A DNA stretch of 9,788 nt from JAHDCE01 sp051275765 (GCA_051275765.1 JBNMOV010000156.1:1-9788); one strand, 5' to 3'; numbered from the stretch's first letter, positions 1 to 6,143 are shown. Numbers and translations are program-made. Notes: generated from the letters alone by a model not told the origin.

Positions 1-8
1 CATAAGTG

Positions 9-125
9 TCGCATATAATTGGATAAATTTAACGATTTACTTCGTTACAAATACTCGCCATAGCTACGGCTATGTCTGCGTTTTTCGCCTCGCAATTCAT
101 CAAATTTATTACTAAATCCAATGCG
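9..125. repeat. Degenerate palindromic repeat element, copy 1
   Basis: The core (about 34-92) matches the reverse complement of 8413-8470 at roughly 50 of 59 aligned positions by eye, with one gap. At its centre, 59-74 is a perfect hairpin, CATAGC-TACG-GCTATG. The flanks form imperfect inverted arms: ATTGGAT/AAATTTA on the left and AATTTATTA/ATCCAAT on the right, both bounded by GCAT or ATGC. The arms differ from those of the second copy, so only the core is shared. No coding sequence is seen inside. A non-autonomous mobile or REP-like element is an inference from the palindromic form. Confidence 0.7.
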
Positions 126-234
126 ATTTTATAAATGTAAATTGGTATAATACGTAGGCTATGCAATTCGAAAACTTCTTGTTAATTTCCAAAAAATATA
201 ATTCCCTTTTCATAAAAAACAATTTGTAATAATG

Positions 235-399
235 TCTAATTACTAATTTATGAATTTTAATTCTTTCTTTATACATAAGTTTCATAAAATAAACGCCATT
301 AGGTAGGTTAGATACATTCATTTTGATATTACCTGTTCCTTCAGGATAATAAAGGAAAACTTCCTTCCTTTCAGAATTGTTTAAAAGAATGTCCTTACC
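235..399 (-). pseudogene. Remnant of a type IX secretion (Por/T9SS) C-terminal sorting domain
   Basis: Reading down from 399, the minus strand encodes a stretch starting GKDILLNNSERKEVF, continuing LYYPEGTGNIK and then NVSNLPNGVYFMKL, followed by IKIHKLVIRH. The pattern 'sNLPnGvYfmkl ... kihKLvI' is characteristic of the type A T9SS sorting domain, the roughly 80-residue tail that sends outer-membrane-crossing proteins through the Por machinery and is cleaved at the surface. Only the last 55 or so residues remain. An in-frame stop (400-402) lies just upstream, and there is no passenger domain. The family normally stops a few residues after the KLVI strand, but here the frame runs on to 112 into the palindromic repeat. 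The other side of the breakpoint at about 385-400 is an HTH gene fragment on the opposite strand. This is a dead fragment, not an expressed gene. Confidence 0.65.
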
Positions 400-573
400 C
401 TAGATGAAGTAGCAATTTATACAGTACTATCTAAGAGTTATCTATATAGACTTACCTCTAGATCAAAAATACCATTCTATAAGCCTAATGCTAAGCATAT
501 TTATTTTGAAAGAGCTGAGGTTGAAACTTGGTTGTTAAAGAATAGGAATACCACTATAGAAGAGGTAGAAGCT
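385..573 (+). pseudogene. 5'-truncated excisionase-type HTH (HTH_17-like) domain
   Basis: The frame is open from 385 (a TAA sits at 382-384) and encodes KNVLTLDEVAIYTVLSKSYL followed by YRLTSRSKIPFYKPNAKHI, then YFERAEVETWLLKNRNTT. This matches the helix-turn-helix family found in Bacteroidota mobile DNA: 'LtldEvAxytGlSKSyLYkLts...IPyYKPngKxiYFxrxElExWLlxNR'. Such proteins bind DNA as excisionase or MerR-like winged HTH factors. No ATG or GTG occurs in frame, and the N-terminal residues that should precede KEVLTLDE are replaced by the T9SS remnant. The frame continues without a stop into the membrane protein ending at 1032. I read it as a gene that lost its 5' end by rearrangement. Family recognition is from memory of the consensus, with good agreement over about 50 residues. 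Confidence 0.7.
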
Positions 574-1032
574 ATTACTCTATTTCGAAGATCACTATCA
601 ACTTATAAACCAATATTAACTCTGAAATCTTTAAAAGAAAAAGAATGGTATCAAATATGGTGGGTAGGAAGAATATTTGCTGCATTAAGTATAGGAGAAT
701 TGAGTTTGATTTGTACTTGGTGGTTTTCAGCGTATCATCCTTTTTCTGGCTTTTTAATTGGCTTTCTGTTGTCAGCTGCGATTCTGTTTTATTTAGGTAA
801 TCCAGAAAGGAGATTTTACAAAGCTGCTACTATGGCTTTGTTTTCTGCCTTGGGCTTGATTACATTACAATTAGGCTTTAGATTGGAATGGGTGCAAAAG
901 GTAGAAAATGGAAATATAGATCTATTTTTTGAATATACTTTTGAGTATGATTGGTTGATAGCTATTTTGCTTGTATTGATTTCAGCTTTCTTGTTTTATT
1001 TGGATTATAAGAAAGATAAAGGAAGTAGTTAA
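532..1032 (+). CDS. Putative four-helix membrane protein, in frame with a truncated HTH domain
   Basis: The product is 166 residues if translation starts at TTG 532, with a weak GAGG at 517-520. This TTG actually lies inside the HTH fragment (the W-L-L-K-N-R motif), so the start is an artefact of the missing 5' end, or translation re-initiates here. Residues 1-20 belong to the HTH tail. About 43-65, 70-88, 97-116 and 141-157 are hydrophobic and look like four transmembrane helices. The loop between helices 2 and 3 has NPERRFYK, and the protein ends in FLFYLDYKKDKGSS. I do not recognise a named family. The abrupt end after the last helix suggests that a C-terminal cytoplasmic domain could be missing, but nothing in the sequence proves it. 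A terminator hairpin follows directly. Whether it is expressed is uncertain; it may be a pseudogene with the upstream HTH part. Confidence 0.5.
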   Translation: MLKNRNTTIEEVEAITLFRRSLSTYKPILTLKSLKEKEWYQIWWVGRIFAALSIGELSLICTWWFSAYHPFSGFLIGFLLSAAILFYLGNPERRFYKAATMALFSALGLITLQLGFRLEWVQKVENGNIDLFFEYTFEYDWLIAILLVLISAFLFYLDYKKDKGSS

Positions 1033-1036
1033 AAAG

Positions 1037-1071
1037 AAAAATCCCACTAATCAAAGATTAGCAGGATTTTT
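1037..1071. terminator. Bidirectional rho-independent terminator
   Basis: AAAAATCC (1037-1044) pairs with GGATTTTT (1064-1071), and CTAATC (1047-1052) pairs with GATTAG (1056-1061), with a 2x2 internal mismatch and an AAA loop. On the minus strand the stem is followed by a T-rich tail (TTTTTCTTTTT), so it can end the tRNA-Leu transcript. On the plus strand it ends in TTTTT and lies just after the stop at 1030-1032, so it can serve the membrane protein gene too. Confidence 0.8.
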
Positions 1072-1073
1072 AG

Positions 1074-1155
1074 TACCGACGGGGGGAATCGAACCCCCAC
1101 TTCCGAAGAAACTGGATTTTGAATCCAGCGCGTCTACCAGTTCCGCCACATCGGC
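1074..1155 (-). tRNA. tRNA-Leu, anticodon CAA
   Basis: The reverse complement folds as a class II tRNA. The acceptor arm is GCCGATG/CGTCGGT, with a G-T first pair, and the discriminator base is A. The D arm contains GGTAGACGC. The anticodon stem CTGGA/TCCAG encloses the loop TTCAAAA, giving anticodon CAA and therefore leucine (UUG codons). The long variable arm contains CTTCGGAAG, as expected for tRNA-Leu. The T arm GGGGG-TTCGATT-CCCCC is canonical. The 3' CCA is not encoded, since CTAAA follows the discriminator. The gene lies 56 bases downstream of hscB on the same strand and is followed by a strong terminator. Confidence 0.96.
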
Positions 1156-1211
1156 ATGTGTGTGTAGAGTATGAAACTCTTTTTTAGTAGAACAACTTAA
1201 CGCTTGTAACG

Positions 1212-1733
1212 CTAAGCGGATGCAAATTTATTCAAATTATCTTGAATTCGCAAAATATATCGTTGTTTTAAATAATAGTTTTTTATTAAAGAAAGTTCCT
1301 CGTCCGTAGATTCAGTATCATCATAGTTGTCTATGATACTCGATACTTCGTCTAAGAAGCTGATTTTCATCTGATTGACAGATTCTTTGACTTCTGTTAA
1401 CTTGGAAGTATCCTCATCAAATTCTAGATCCATCAAGACTTCATTTACGTCCATCATTTCCATTAGGAAACTTTGAGGTAGTTTATCTGAGCTTTCGTGG
1501 AGTAAATCTTTCAAATTAAGGACATATTTCATTCTTAGATCGAAATCTTTGAGCGTATTGTATGCCTTATTATTGAGGCTAGATAGCTCTAAGATACGTG
1601 CCTGTTCTTCCTCTGGTTTGTCTGTATGGAAATCTGGATGGTATTCTTTGCTCAGTGCATAGAATTTCCTTTTCAATGCTCTCGCATCTACTTTGAAACT
1701 GATAGGTGTCTGATAAAACTCGAAATAATTCAT
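1212..1733 (-). CDS. hscB: Fe-S cluster assembly co-chaperone HscB (J-domain protein)
   Basis: The product is a 173-residue cytosolic co-chaperone that brings the scaffold IscU to its Hsp70 partner HscA and stimulates ATP hydrolysis, helping to release assembled Fe-S clusters. The N-terminal J domain covers about residues 2-75. It opens NYFEFYQTP and carries the diagnostic HPD tripeptide at 32-34 (KEYHPDFH). The C-terminal helical domain, about 88-170, contains FLMEMMDVNEVLMDLE, matching the family's 'FLMExmElrE' IscU-binding helix. Length is close to the E. coli protein (171). The start at ATG 1733 gives the standard N-terminus, three bases downstream of an octamer-repeat array. It follows rseP on the same strand with a 69-base gap containing a hairpin. 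No hscA or isc genes are nearby. Confidence is high because both domains are recognisable. Confidence 0.9.
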   Translation of the reverse strand: MNYFEFYQTPISFKVDARALKRKFYALSKEYHPDFHTDKPEEEQARILELSSLNNKAYNTLKDFDLRMKYVLNLKDLLHESSDKLPQSFLMEMMDVNEVLMDLEFDEDTSKLTEVKESVNQMKISFLDEVSSIIDNYDDTESTDEELSLIKNYYLKQRYILRIQDNLNKFASA

Positions 1734-1799
1734 AGTTATTGGTTATTGAGTTATTAGGTTATTGAGTTATTCCTTAATAACTCAATAACCCAATAACTA
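1734..1799. repeat. Octamer (CTCAATAA/TTATTGAG) array with 15-bp hairpin between rseP and hscB
   Basis: The gap is built almost wholly of TTATTGAG/TTATTAGG-type units on the plus strand followed by their inverted copy. GGTTATTGAGTTATT (1757-1771) and AATAACTCAATAACC (1776-1790) form a perfect 15-bp stem with the 4-base loop CCTT. On the coding (minus) strand the units read CTCAATAACC just before hscB's ATG. There is no GC-rich stem or T tract, so a classical terminator is unlikely. An effect on rseP-hscB read-through or hscB translation is possible but inferred. Confidence 0.85.
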
Positions 1800-1802
1800 T
1801 TT

Positions 1803-3188
1803 CTATCCACAAGGATCTACGCCTCCAGAGAATGCACGAATGATGTCCATTCCGTTGGCGAAAATCATGAGACCTAGGATCATATATAAGCCGATATTCA
1901 TTAGGATATTCATGATTCTGTCTGGGATTTCTCTTCTTGTAACCATCTCTATAAGCAAGAATATTACATATCCACCATCCAATAAAGGAATAGGTAATAA
2001 ATTCATGATTGCAAGGATAAGAGATAGCATCGCTGTGACTGACCAGAAGGTATGCCAGTTCCATGAAGGATCAAATAATCCACCTATAGAACCAAAACCT
2101 CCTAAGCTGTCTGTTGCCTTTATTTTCCCACTAAACATCTGTTTGAATGCCTGTAATTGTGTCTTGATGAAGCCTAAGCCTTTATAGAATCCAGCAGGGA
2201 ATGCTTCGACAAAGCCGTATTCTATTTTTGCTGATGTGAAGTGATAGCTGAGTGGCTTATGTCCTACGCCCATTGTACTTGTTTCACTCAATTCCATTCC
2301 TGCATATTGTATCGTATCTATTCCTTTACGATAATAACCCACGTTGATGATTTGATTAGGTCTACACTTGATAGCCTTGAGGAATTCGTGCTTATATGGT
2401 GTAGCAAATCCGTCTAGTATAACGATACTATCGCCTTCCATGAATCCTCCTGCTTCTGCTGGAGAACCTTCTATAATTTTTCCAAAGATATAAGGAACTC
2501 TAGGACCTACGATAGCTGCTTTCTTGTATTCATGAGCCAATATTTTTCCTATGGTTTCCTCTGTTGGAGTAATCACGACTTCTTTGCCTTCTCTCAATAC
2601 GGTTATTGTCGTTCCTCCTTCTATTCCTAATACTAATTTGATAGTACCTGGATTGAAATATTCAAATGGAGTATCTCCTACAGCTAGGATTTTATCGCCA
2701 TCCTTTATGCCTAATTCTTCTCCTAATTCATCTACATAGACTCCATAATTCAATTCGCTAGCAGGTAGTTTTTCTTCTCCCCATACGAATAAAATCATTG
2801 CATAAATCAAGAATCCTAGTATGAAATTGACAATCACACCACCTAGCATGATGAACAATTTTTGAGGACGAGATTTGGATCCGTATTCATCTGGTAGGGG
2901 TTCTCTATTTGGATCTGGTGCGTCTTGTGTTTCGTCTTGCATTCCAGCTATTGCGACATATCCACCCATTGGAAACCAACCTAAACCATACTCTGTATTG
3001 CCTATTTTCTTTTTCCAAAGAGAAAAATTCATCTTGTCTGGAAAAGGAAATAAGAAATCGAAAAAGAGATAGAATTTATCTACTCTTGTTCCAGTCATTC
3101 TGGCTGCTAAATAATGTCCGCCTTCGTGCAATACGATAAGTATTGATAAACAAAGGAAAAACTGGGCTATAACACTAATAGTATCCAT
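1803..3188 (-). CDS. rseP: RIP metalloprotease RseP (site-2 protease)
   Basis: The product is a 461-residue inner-membrane zinc protease of the M50B (S2P) family, which cuts transmembrane segments, typically of anti-sigma factors after a first cleavage, and clears signal peptides. Helix 1 (about 5-28) carries the zinc site HEGGH at 21-25 (H21, E22, H25). Helix 2 lies at about 112-135, just after SRPQKLFIMLGG. Two PDZ-like periplasmic domains follow, around 148-210 and 230-300 (GSPAEAGGFMEGDSIVILDG). The third metal ligand lies in NLLPIPLLDGG (396-406, D404), and a last helix is at about 430-447. WFPMGGYVAIAGMQDE is the usual membrane-reentrant region. Length agrees with E. coli RseP (450). 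All catalytic residues are present. The C-terminus VDPCG is unremarkable. Its promoter may be the TACCTTTG box at 3274-3281. In Bacteroidota the usual neighbour is dxr (MEP pathway), which is absent here. Confidence 0.94.
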   Translation of the reverse strand: MDTISVIAQFFLCLSILIVLHEGGHYLAARMTGTRVDKFYLFFDFLFPFPDKMNFSLWKKKIGNTEYGLGWFPMGGYVAIAGMQDETQDAPDPNREPLPDEYGSKSRPQKLFIMLGGVIVNFILGFLIYAMILFVWGEEKLPASELNYGVYVDELGEELGIKDGDKILAVGDTPFEYFNPGTIKLVLGIEGGTTITVLREGKEVVITPTEETIGKILAHEYKKAAIVGPRVPYIFGKIIEGSPAEAGGFMEGDSIVILDGFATPYKHEFLKAIKCRPNQIINVGYYRKGIDTIQYAGMELSETSTMGVGHKPLSYHFTSAKIEYGFVEAFPAGFYKGLGFIKTQLQAFKQMFSGKIKATDSLGGFGSIGGLFDPSWNWHTFWSVTAMLSLILAIMNLLPIPLLDGGYVIFLLIEMVTRREIPDRIMNILMNIGLYMILGLMIFANGMDIIRAFSGGVDPCG

Positions 3189-3273
3189 GTAATTTTATTT
3201 AATAAGGTCGGAAAAGACCTACTGTTTTGTTCTGTTGATAGAATAAATTGGATAATTGTATGAATCCAAGCCG

Positions 3274-3281
3274 CAAAGGTA
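3274..3281 (-). promoter_or_regulatory. Candidate Bacteroidota -7 box for rseP
   Basis: On the minus strand this reads TACCTTTG, fitting the Bacteroidota consensus TAnnTTTG used by the primary sigma factor. It lies about 85 bases upstream of the rseP ATG. The nearest upstream TTG is 23 bases away, a bit beyond the usual -33 spacing, so the assignment is tentative. Confidence 0.35.
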
Positions 3282-3305
3282 AGTATTATCTGTATTTAAA
3301 TCATC

Positions 3306-3321
3306 AATGATTGGAGTGATT
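3306..3321. repeat. Dispersed 16-bp repeat AATGATTGGAGTGATT, copy 1
   Basis: This 16-mer recurs exactly at 6032-6047, where it encodes part of the C-terminus of the plus-strand membrane protein. Here it is intergenic, upstream of rseP, and embedded in ATCATCAATGATT...TTAATGATT. It is probably part of a short, AT-rich intergenic repeat family in this genome. Confidence 0.6.
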
Positions 3322-3353
3322 AATGATTTTATGGGGGATGTTATAACTTGAGC

Positions 3354-3384
3354 AACATCGGAAATCTTTAAGATTTCTGATGTT
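3354..3384. repeat. 14-bp extragenic hairpin AACATCGGAAATCT
   Basis: AACATCGGAAATCT (3354-3367) pairs with AGATTTCTGATGTT (3371-3384) over 14 positions, including one G-T, with a 3-base loop. It is followed on the plus strand by TTGATAG only, so there is no clear T tract. It stands between the 3' end of the 514-residue gene and the promoter region of rseP, both minus. It may act as a transcript end or be an extragenic palindrome. Confidence 0.6.
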
Positions 3385-3423
3385 TTGATAGAACAGGGGA
3401 CGGTTTCATTTGGTTTGGCTAAA

Positions 3424-3452
3424 CTTCAAAATCTTGAAGACTTTCGATTTGA
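3424..3452 (-). terminator. Possible terminator after the 514-residue gene
   Basis: On the minus strand, about nine bases after the TGA at 3461-3463, CTTCAAATC and GATTTTGAAG form an imperfect stem with a bulged base, followed by TTTAGCC. The T run is short, so this is weak. Confidence 0.35.
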
Positions 3453-3460
3453 AGGAATAA

Positions 3461-5005
3461 TCATCTTCTCACTCCTATAGTCATTAATTCCAAATCTCCA
3501 GAAGAATAGCCTTTTTCTTTGAGTAGGGTATCGAAGTAAGGAAGTTTTGTTTTGGCGATACCTTGATCTCTATAGACGGTATCTACATAGACGATATAAT
3601 AACCAGGATGACCAAAACAGCTACCTTTTAGAATACCACCTAGTACAGTTGCTTTGTTGATTTGTGAAGTACGGAATTCTGCGATTAATTTTGATTTATA
3701 CATGCCATCCCTTAAGATGTATCGTTTGCCATACCAATTGGCATATTCTTTACAGAGCGGACTGAGTCCTGCTGGTTTCTTTTTAGTTTTGCCAGACTTA
3801 GCAGCGAGTTTGTCTTCTGCTTGGCTGGCTATTTTATCTATATTATTGAGGTGGATAATTTTGAATGAATCTCTTGCTAGTAGCCTATTCAATGCACGAA
3901 GGACTTCTTCTTGTGTCATTTTTTCTTCGTTATTCAATATTCTGTATAAGGAATCTTGGTGCTCTTTATTATACCATTTTCCGACCTCGTCCTCATCGAA
4001 AAATTTGAGGTCACTCATATCATATTCATCTACACTATCTCTGTATCGGACTAAATGTTCTTCATCTACGATGTATTCATTCCCTTCTTCTTGGGATTCC
4101 TTTTTCCTCATTTTTCTTTTATAAAAGGAATTATCTACGTTGTGTTCCTTTGTTTTTTTTGATTCTTTCCAAAGCATGATGCCCATGATAATGGAACAAA
4201 GGAGGATAAAAAACAATTGGAATTTAAAATCGTATCTGAATCGTTTTTCTTTATCCCAACCAAAGGAAGAAGTGAGCGTATCTGTGTAGTTTTTGAATCG
4301 ATTGCTTACGCCGGGTTCCTTAATGGCGACATCTCTGAGTGCTTCGAATTTTGCTCCTCGCCTTTTTTTGCCTTCCATTGGGAATTGAGCAGGCGTGATA
4401 CTTTGGCGGATATCTAAATCTCCATCGACGATCATTAGTCCAAAACCATAAAGTACGCATTGTCTTTTGAGTTCTTTGAGATATTTATCGTCTGGATTTT
4501 CGAATACATCGTATCCTACTGCTACCCATTGTTCATTTGCATCATAGAGCTTGAATTGCTCTAAGGCATAAATTTGCCTGTAAGAGGAAAATGTTCTGAA
4601 AATGAAGTGGTACATGACGGTAAGCAAGGAGATAGAAAGGGAAATACACAATATTGCCCATAAAACTCGATCCGCAGCAATTACTACATATTGTCCATTA
4701 TATATTATTGAAAAAATAACGGTAGTAATGATAAATGCGACCATGATGCTATCCCATCGTAGCCGACTTTCTTTGATCTTATACTTAACTTCGTGTGCCT
4801 TGTCATGGGAAGTGGCTTCGATGGTCGCCTCGAATCGATTTTCTATATCGGTCTGAAAAGACAAAAAGCCGTCTGCAATGATACCGTTCTTGGTTTCATT
4901 GTCAATCTGCGATGTAGTATCTCCGATTCTAGGTCGATATTTATAATGCGACTTTAAGAATTGGAGTGCGGCGTGTTTGATGCTATCCTCTGTCAGGAAC
5001 TTCAT
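3461..5005 (-). CDS. Uncharacterised 514-residue membrane protein, possible nuclease-like N-terminus
   Basis: I do not recognise a named family, though similar proteins probably occur in related Bacteroidota. Residues 1-75 are soluble: the segment from I42 to T65 reads IIADGFLSF, then FEATIEATS. Its spacing of a conserved-looking D45 and E63-A-T resembles the core of PD-(D/E)xK (Mrr-like) nuclease folds, but the usual ExK lysine is a Thr, so activity is speculative. Two hydrophobic helices lie at about 85-105 and 114-135. A soluble stretch follows, including WVAVGYDVFENPDDKYLKEL. A third helix is at about 263-278. Beyond it is a long charged region (280-410) with K-rich and E/D-rich blocks. 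The C-terminal part (about 415-514) ends in a compact basic segment with GYYIVYVDTVYRDQG. The start at ATG 5005 follows a TATATTTG box by only a few bases. It is divergent from the gene at 5195, with octamer arrays between. Confidence 0.7.
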   Translation of the reverse strand: MKFLTEDSIKHAALQFLKSHYKYRPRIGDTTSQIDNETKNGIIADGFLSFQTDIENRFEATIEATSHDKAHEVKYKIKESRLRWDSIMVAFIITTVIFSIIYNGQYVVIAADRVLWAILCISLSISLLTVMYHFIFRTFSSYRQIYALEQFKLYDANEQWVAVGYDVFENPDDKYLKELKRQCVLYGFGLMIVDGDLDIRQSITPAQFPMEGKKRRGAKFEALRDVAIKEPGVSNRFKNYTDTLTSSFGWDKEKRFRYDFKFQLFFILLCSIIMGIMLWKESKKTKEHNVDNSFYKRKMRKKESQEEGNEYIVDEEHLVRYRDSVDEYDMSDLKFFDEDEVGKWYNKEHQDSLYRILNNEEKMTQEEVLRALNRLLARDSFKIIHLNNIDKIASQAEDKLAAKSGKTKKKPAGLSPLCKEYANWYGKRYILRDGMYKSKLIAEFRTSQINKATVLGGILKGSCFGHPGYYIVYVDTVYRDQGIAKTKLPYFDTLLKEKGYSSGDLELMTIGVRR

Positions 5006-5009
5006 GTGC

Positions 5010-5017
5010 CAAATATA
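5010..5017 (-). promoter_or_regulatory. Candidate -7 box (TATATTTG) immediately before the 514-residue gene
   Basis: On the minus strand TATATTTG fits the Bacteroidota TAnnTTTG element, with GCAC then ATG directly after it. If used, the transcript would be nearly leaderless or the real start codon would be further in. No -33 TTG is found at the expected distance, so confidence is low. Confidence 0.3.
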
Positions 5018-5029
5018 AGGGAAATGTGG

Positions 5030-5069
5030 TTATTGAGTTATTGAGTTACTAGGTTATTGAGTTATTGGA
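5030..5069. repeat. Octamer array TTATTGAG, five units
   Basis: There are five head-to-tail 8-mers: TTATTGAG, TTATTGAG, TTACTAGG, TTATTGAG, TTATTGGA. On the coding strand of the 514-residue gene the array reads CTCAATAA toward the ATG at 5005 and ends in CTCAATAACC. It is the inverse of the array at 5139-5186 and nearly matches 1741-1771, which lacks one unit. Confidence 0.9.
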
Positions 5070-5138
5070 TAGGATTACCGTAGTGAAATTGCTAAATAAT
5101 TGTATTTCCTTGTAACATTACGAGATAATCAGAGTTGC

Positions 5139-5186
5139 CTCAATAACTCAATAACTCAATAACTCAATAACTCAATAACTCAATAA
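5139..5186. repeat. Octamer array CTCAATAA, six perfect units
   Basis: Six exact tandem copies of CTCAATAA are followed by CC, ending six bases before the preferred ATG at 5195 (CCAGATCTATG). It is inverted relative to the array at 5030-5069, with a 69-base spacer, so the whole intergenic region could form a long stem. Perfect 8-mer repeats are prone to slippage, so copy number may vary between strains. Confidence 0.92.
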
Positions 5187-5194
5187 CCAGATCT

Positions 5195-6049
5195 ATGCAC
5201 CAAAATCACAAACTATCCTTCTTGTTCTTGAAATTAGCGGTATTTTCCGTATTTATAGGGCGTGCTTGGCAACATATTGCCTTTGATACGCCATATAGAG
5301 CCTTATTATGGGATGAAGAATGGATAGGGAAATCAGGAGAAGAATGGACTTATTTTACCAATGAATTGTTTTCTGATAGGGTAATAATGTATCTGGCAGT
5401 AGGAATTGGAGTTTATTTTTTGGTCTGTGCGATGACGGCTCTTTTTTTTAATGAATACAAAGAGCATATCAGTCCGTTTAGGCGAATTTTTAATAAACAG
5501 AATACATTGTTTTTAGGAACAGTGCTGCTGTTATTTTTAGCATTTTTATATTGTAAGAATAAATTTTTTGAGATTCCTCAATTCTTAGAACACACTATCC
5601 AATGGTCTAGTCCATTATTACTCATTTATTATTTAAAAAACGGTTGGACGAAGCGGCTGCTTCTTTTTATGAAAATAGCCATTGCGACTACTTTCGTCTT
5701 TCATGGTGTTTATGCATTAGGAATATTTCCTTTGCCTGTGCATTTTATGGAAATGACGATGGGGATTATGAATATAGATGAAGCATCCGCACGACTATTT
5801 TTGATGATTGCTGGAGTGATGGATTTTGTAGTCGCTATCCTTATTTTTTTGCCTCGTAAATTCATGCAATCCGCACTTATTTATGCTGTAATATGGGGAT
5901 TGTTGACAGCATTGGCAAGGACGGTTTATTTATTAGATATGGGAATAAATGAAACTGCTATTTTACAAGGATTACCAGAAACGATTTATCGTTTTAGTCA
6001 TTTCTTGGTGCCGCTGAGTTTATTAATGATTAATGATTGGAGTGATTGA
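5195..6049 (+). CDS. Polytopic membrane protein, possibly DoxX-like
   Basis: The product is 284 residues, almost wholly hydrophobic. Likely helices are at about 8-24, 63-86, 104-121, 136-148, 153-178, 200-219, 224-245 and 264-278. The first loop carries IGRAWQHIAFDTPYRALLWDEEW, a conserved-looking block I associate with an uncharacterised Bacteroidota family. A further segment, TTFVFHGVYALGIFPLPVHF, resembles the 'HGxxaxG' helix of DoxX-type proteins. No catalytic motif or signal peptide is evident, so the function is unknown. The start at ATG 5195 sits right behind the CTCAATAA array. The last residues (MINDWSD) are encoded by a 16-bp repeat also found at 3306-3321, so the C-terminus may have been shaped by repeat insertion. 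It stands alone on its strand between two minus-strand groups and converges on pfkA. Confidence 0.75.
   Translation: MHQNHKLSFLFLKLAVFSVFIGRAWQHIAFDTPYRALLWDEEWIGKSGEEWTYFTNELFSDRVIMYLAVGIGVYFLVCAMTALFFNEYKEHISPFRRIFNKQNTLFLGTVLLLFLAFLYCKNKFFEIPQFLEHTIQWSSPLLLIYYLKNGWTKRLLLFMKIAIATTFVFHGVYALGIFPLPVHFMEMTMGIMNIDEASARLFLMIAGVMDFVVAILIFLPRKFMQSALIYAVIWGLLTALARTVYLLDMGINETAILQGLPETIYRFSHFLVPLSLLMINDWSD
6032..6047. repeat. Dispersed 16-bp repeat AATGATTGGAGTGATT, copy 2
   Basis: This is an exact copy of 3306-3321. Here it spans the last codons and part of the stop codon of the plus-strand membrane protein. It belongs to a run of ATTAATGA/ATTGATGA-type units between 6022 and 6140. Confidence 0.6.
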
Positions 6050-6125
6050 TGATTAATAGTTTTCGTATGAAAATATACATCAACCTAAGATATAAATATG
6101 CCCTCCAAATCATTAATCATCAATC
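6044..6125. terminator. Inverted repeat between convergent gene ends, possible bidirectional terminator
   Basis: GATTGATGATTAAT (6044-6057) and ATTAATCATCAATC (6112-6125) are perfect inverted copies with a 54-base loop. An outer, slightly imperfect pair (6022-6035 with 6127-6140) extends the symmetry. It lies between the convergent stops at 6047-6049 (plus) and 6144-6146 (pfkA, minus). There is no GC-rich stem or T tract, so its role in ending transcription is inferred from location. Confidence 0.5.
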
Positions 6126-6143
6126 GCATTAATCACTAATAAA

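Noticed and set aside
112..321. 69-residue minus-strand frame as a separate gene
   Set aside because: It starts at an internal Met of a T9SS sorting-domain remnant that begins upstream at 399, and its second half is read-through into non-coding and repeat DNA.
1734..1799. CRISPR array
   Set aside because: The units are 8 bases long and contiguous, without unique spacers; no cas genes are present.
1774..2064. 96-residue minus-strand frame inside rseP
   Set aside because: It lies in another frame of the well-supported rseP gene and has no protein-like motif.
3654..4124. 156-residue plus-strand frame opposite the 514-residue gene
   Set aside because: It is an antisense shadow rich in Ser and Leu from the complementary codons; no family resemblance.
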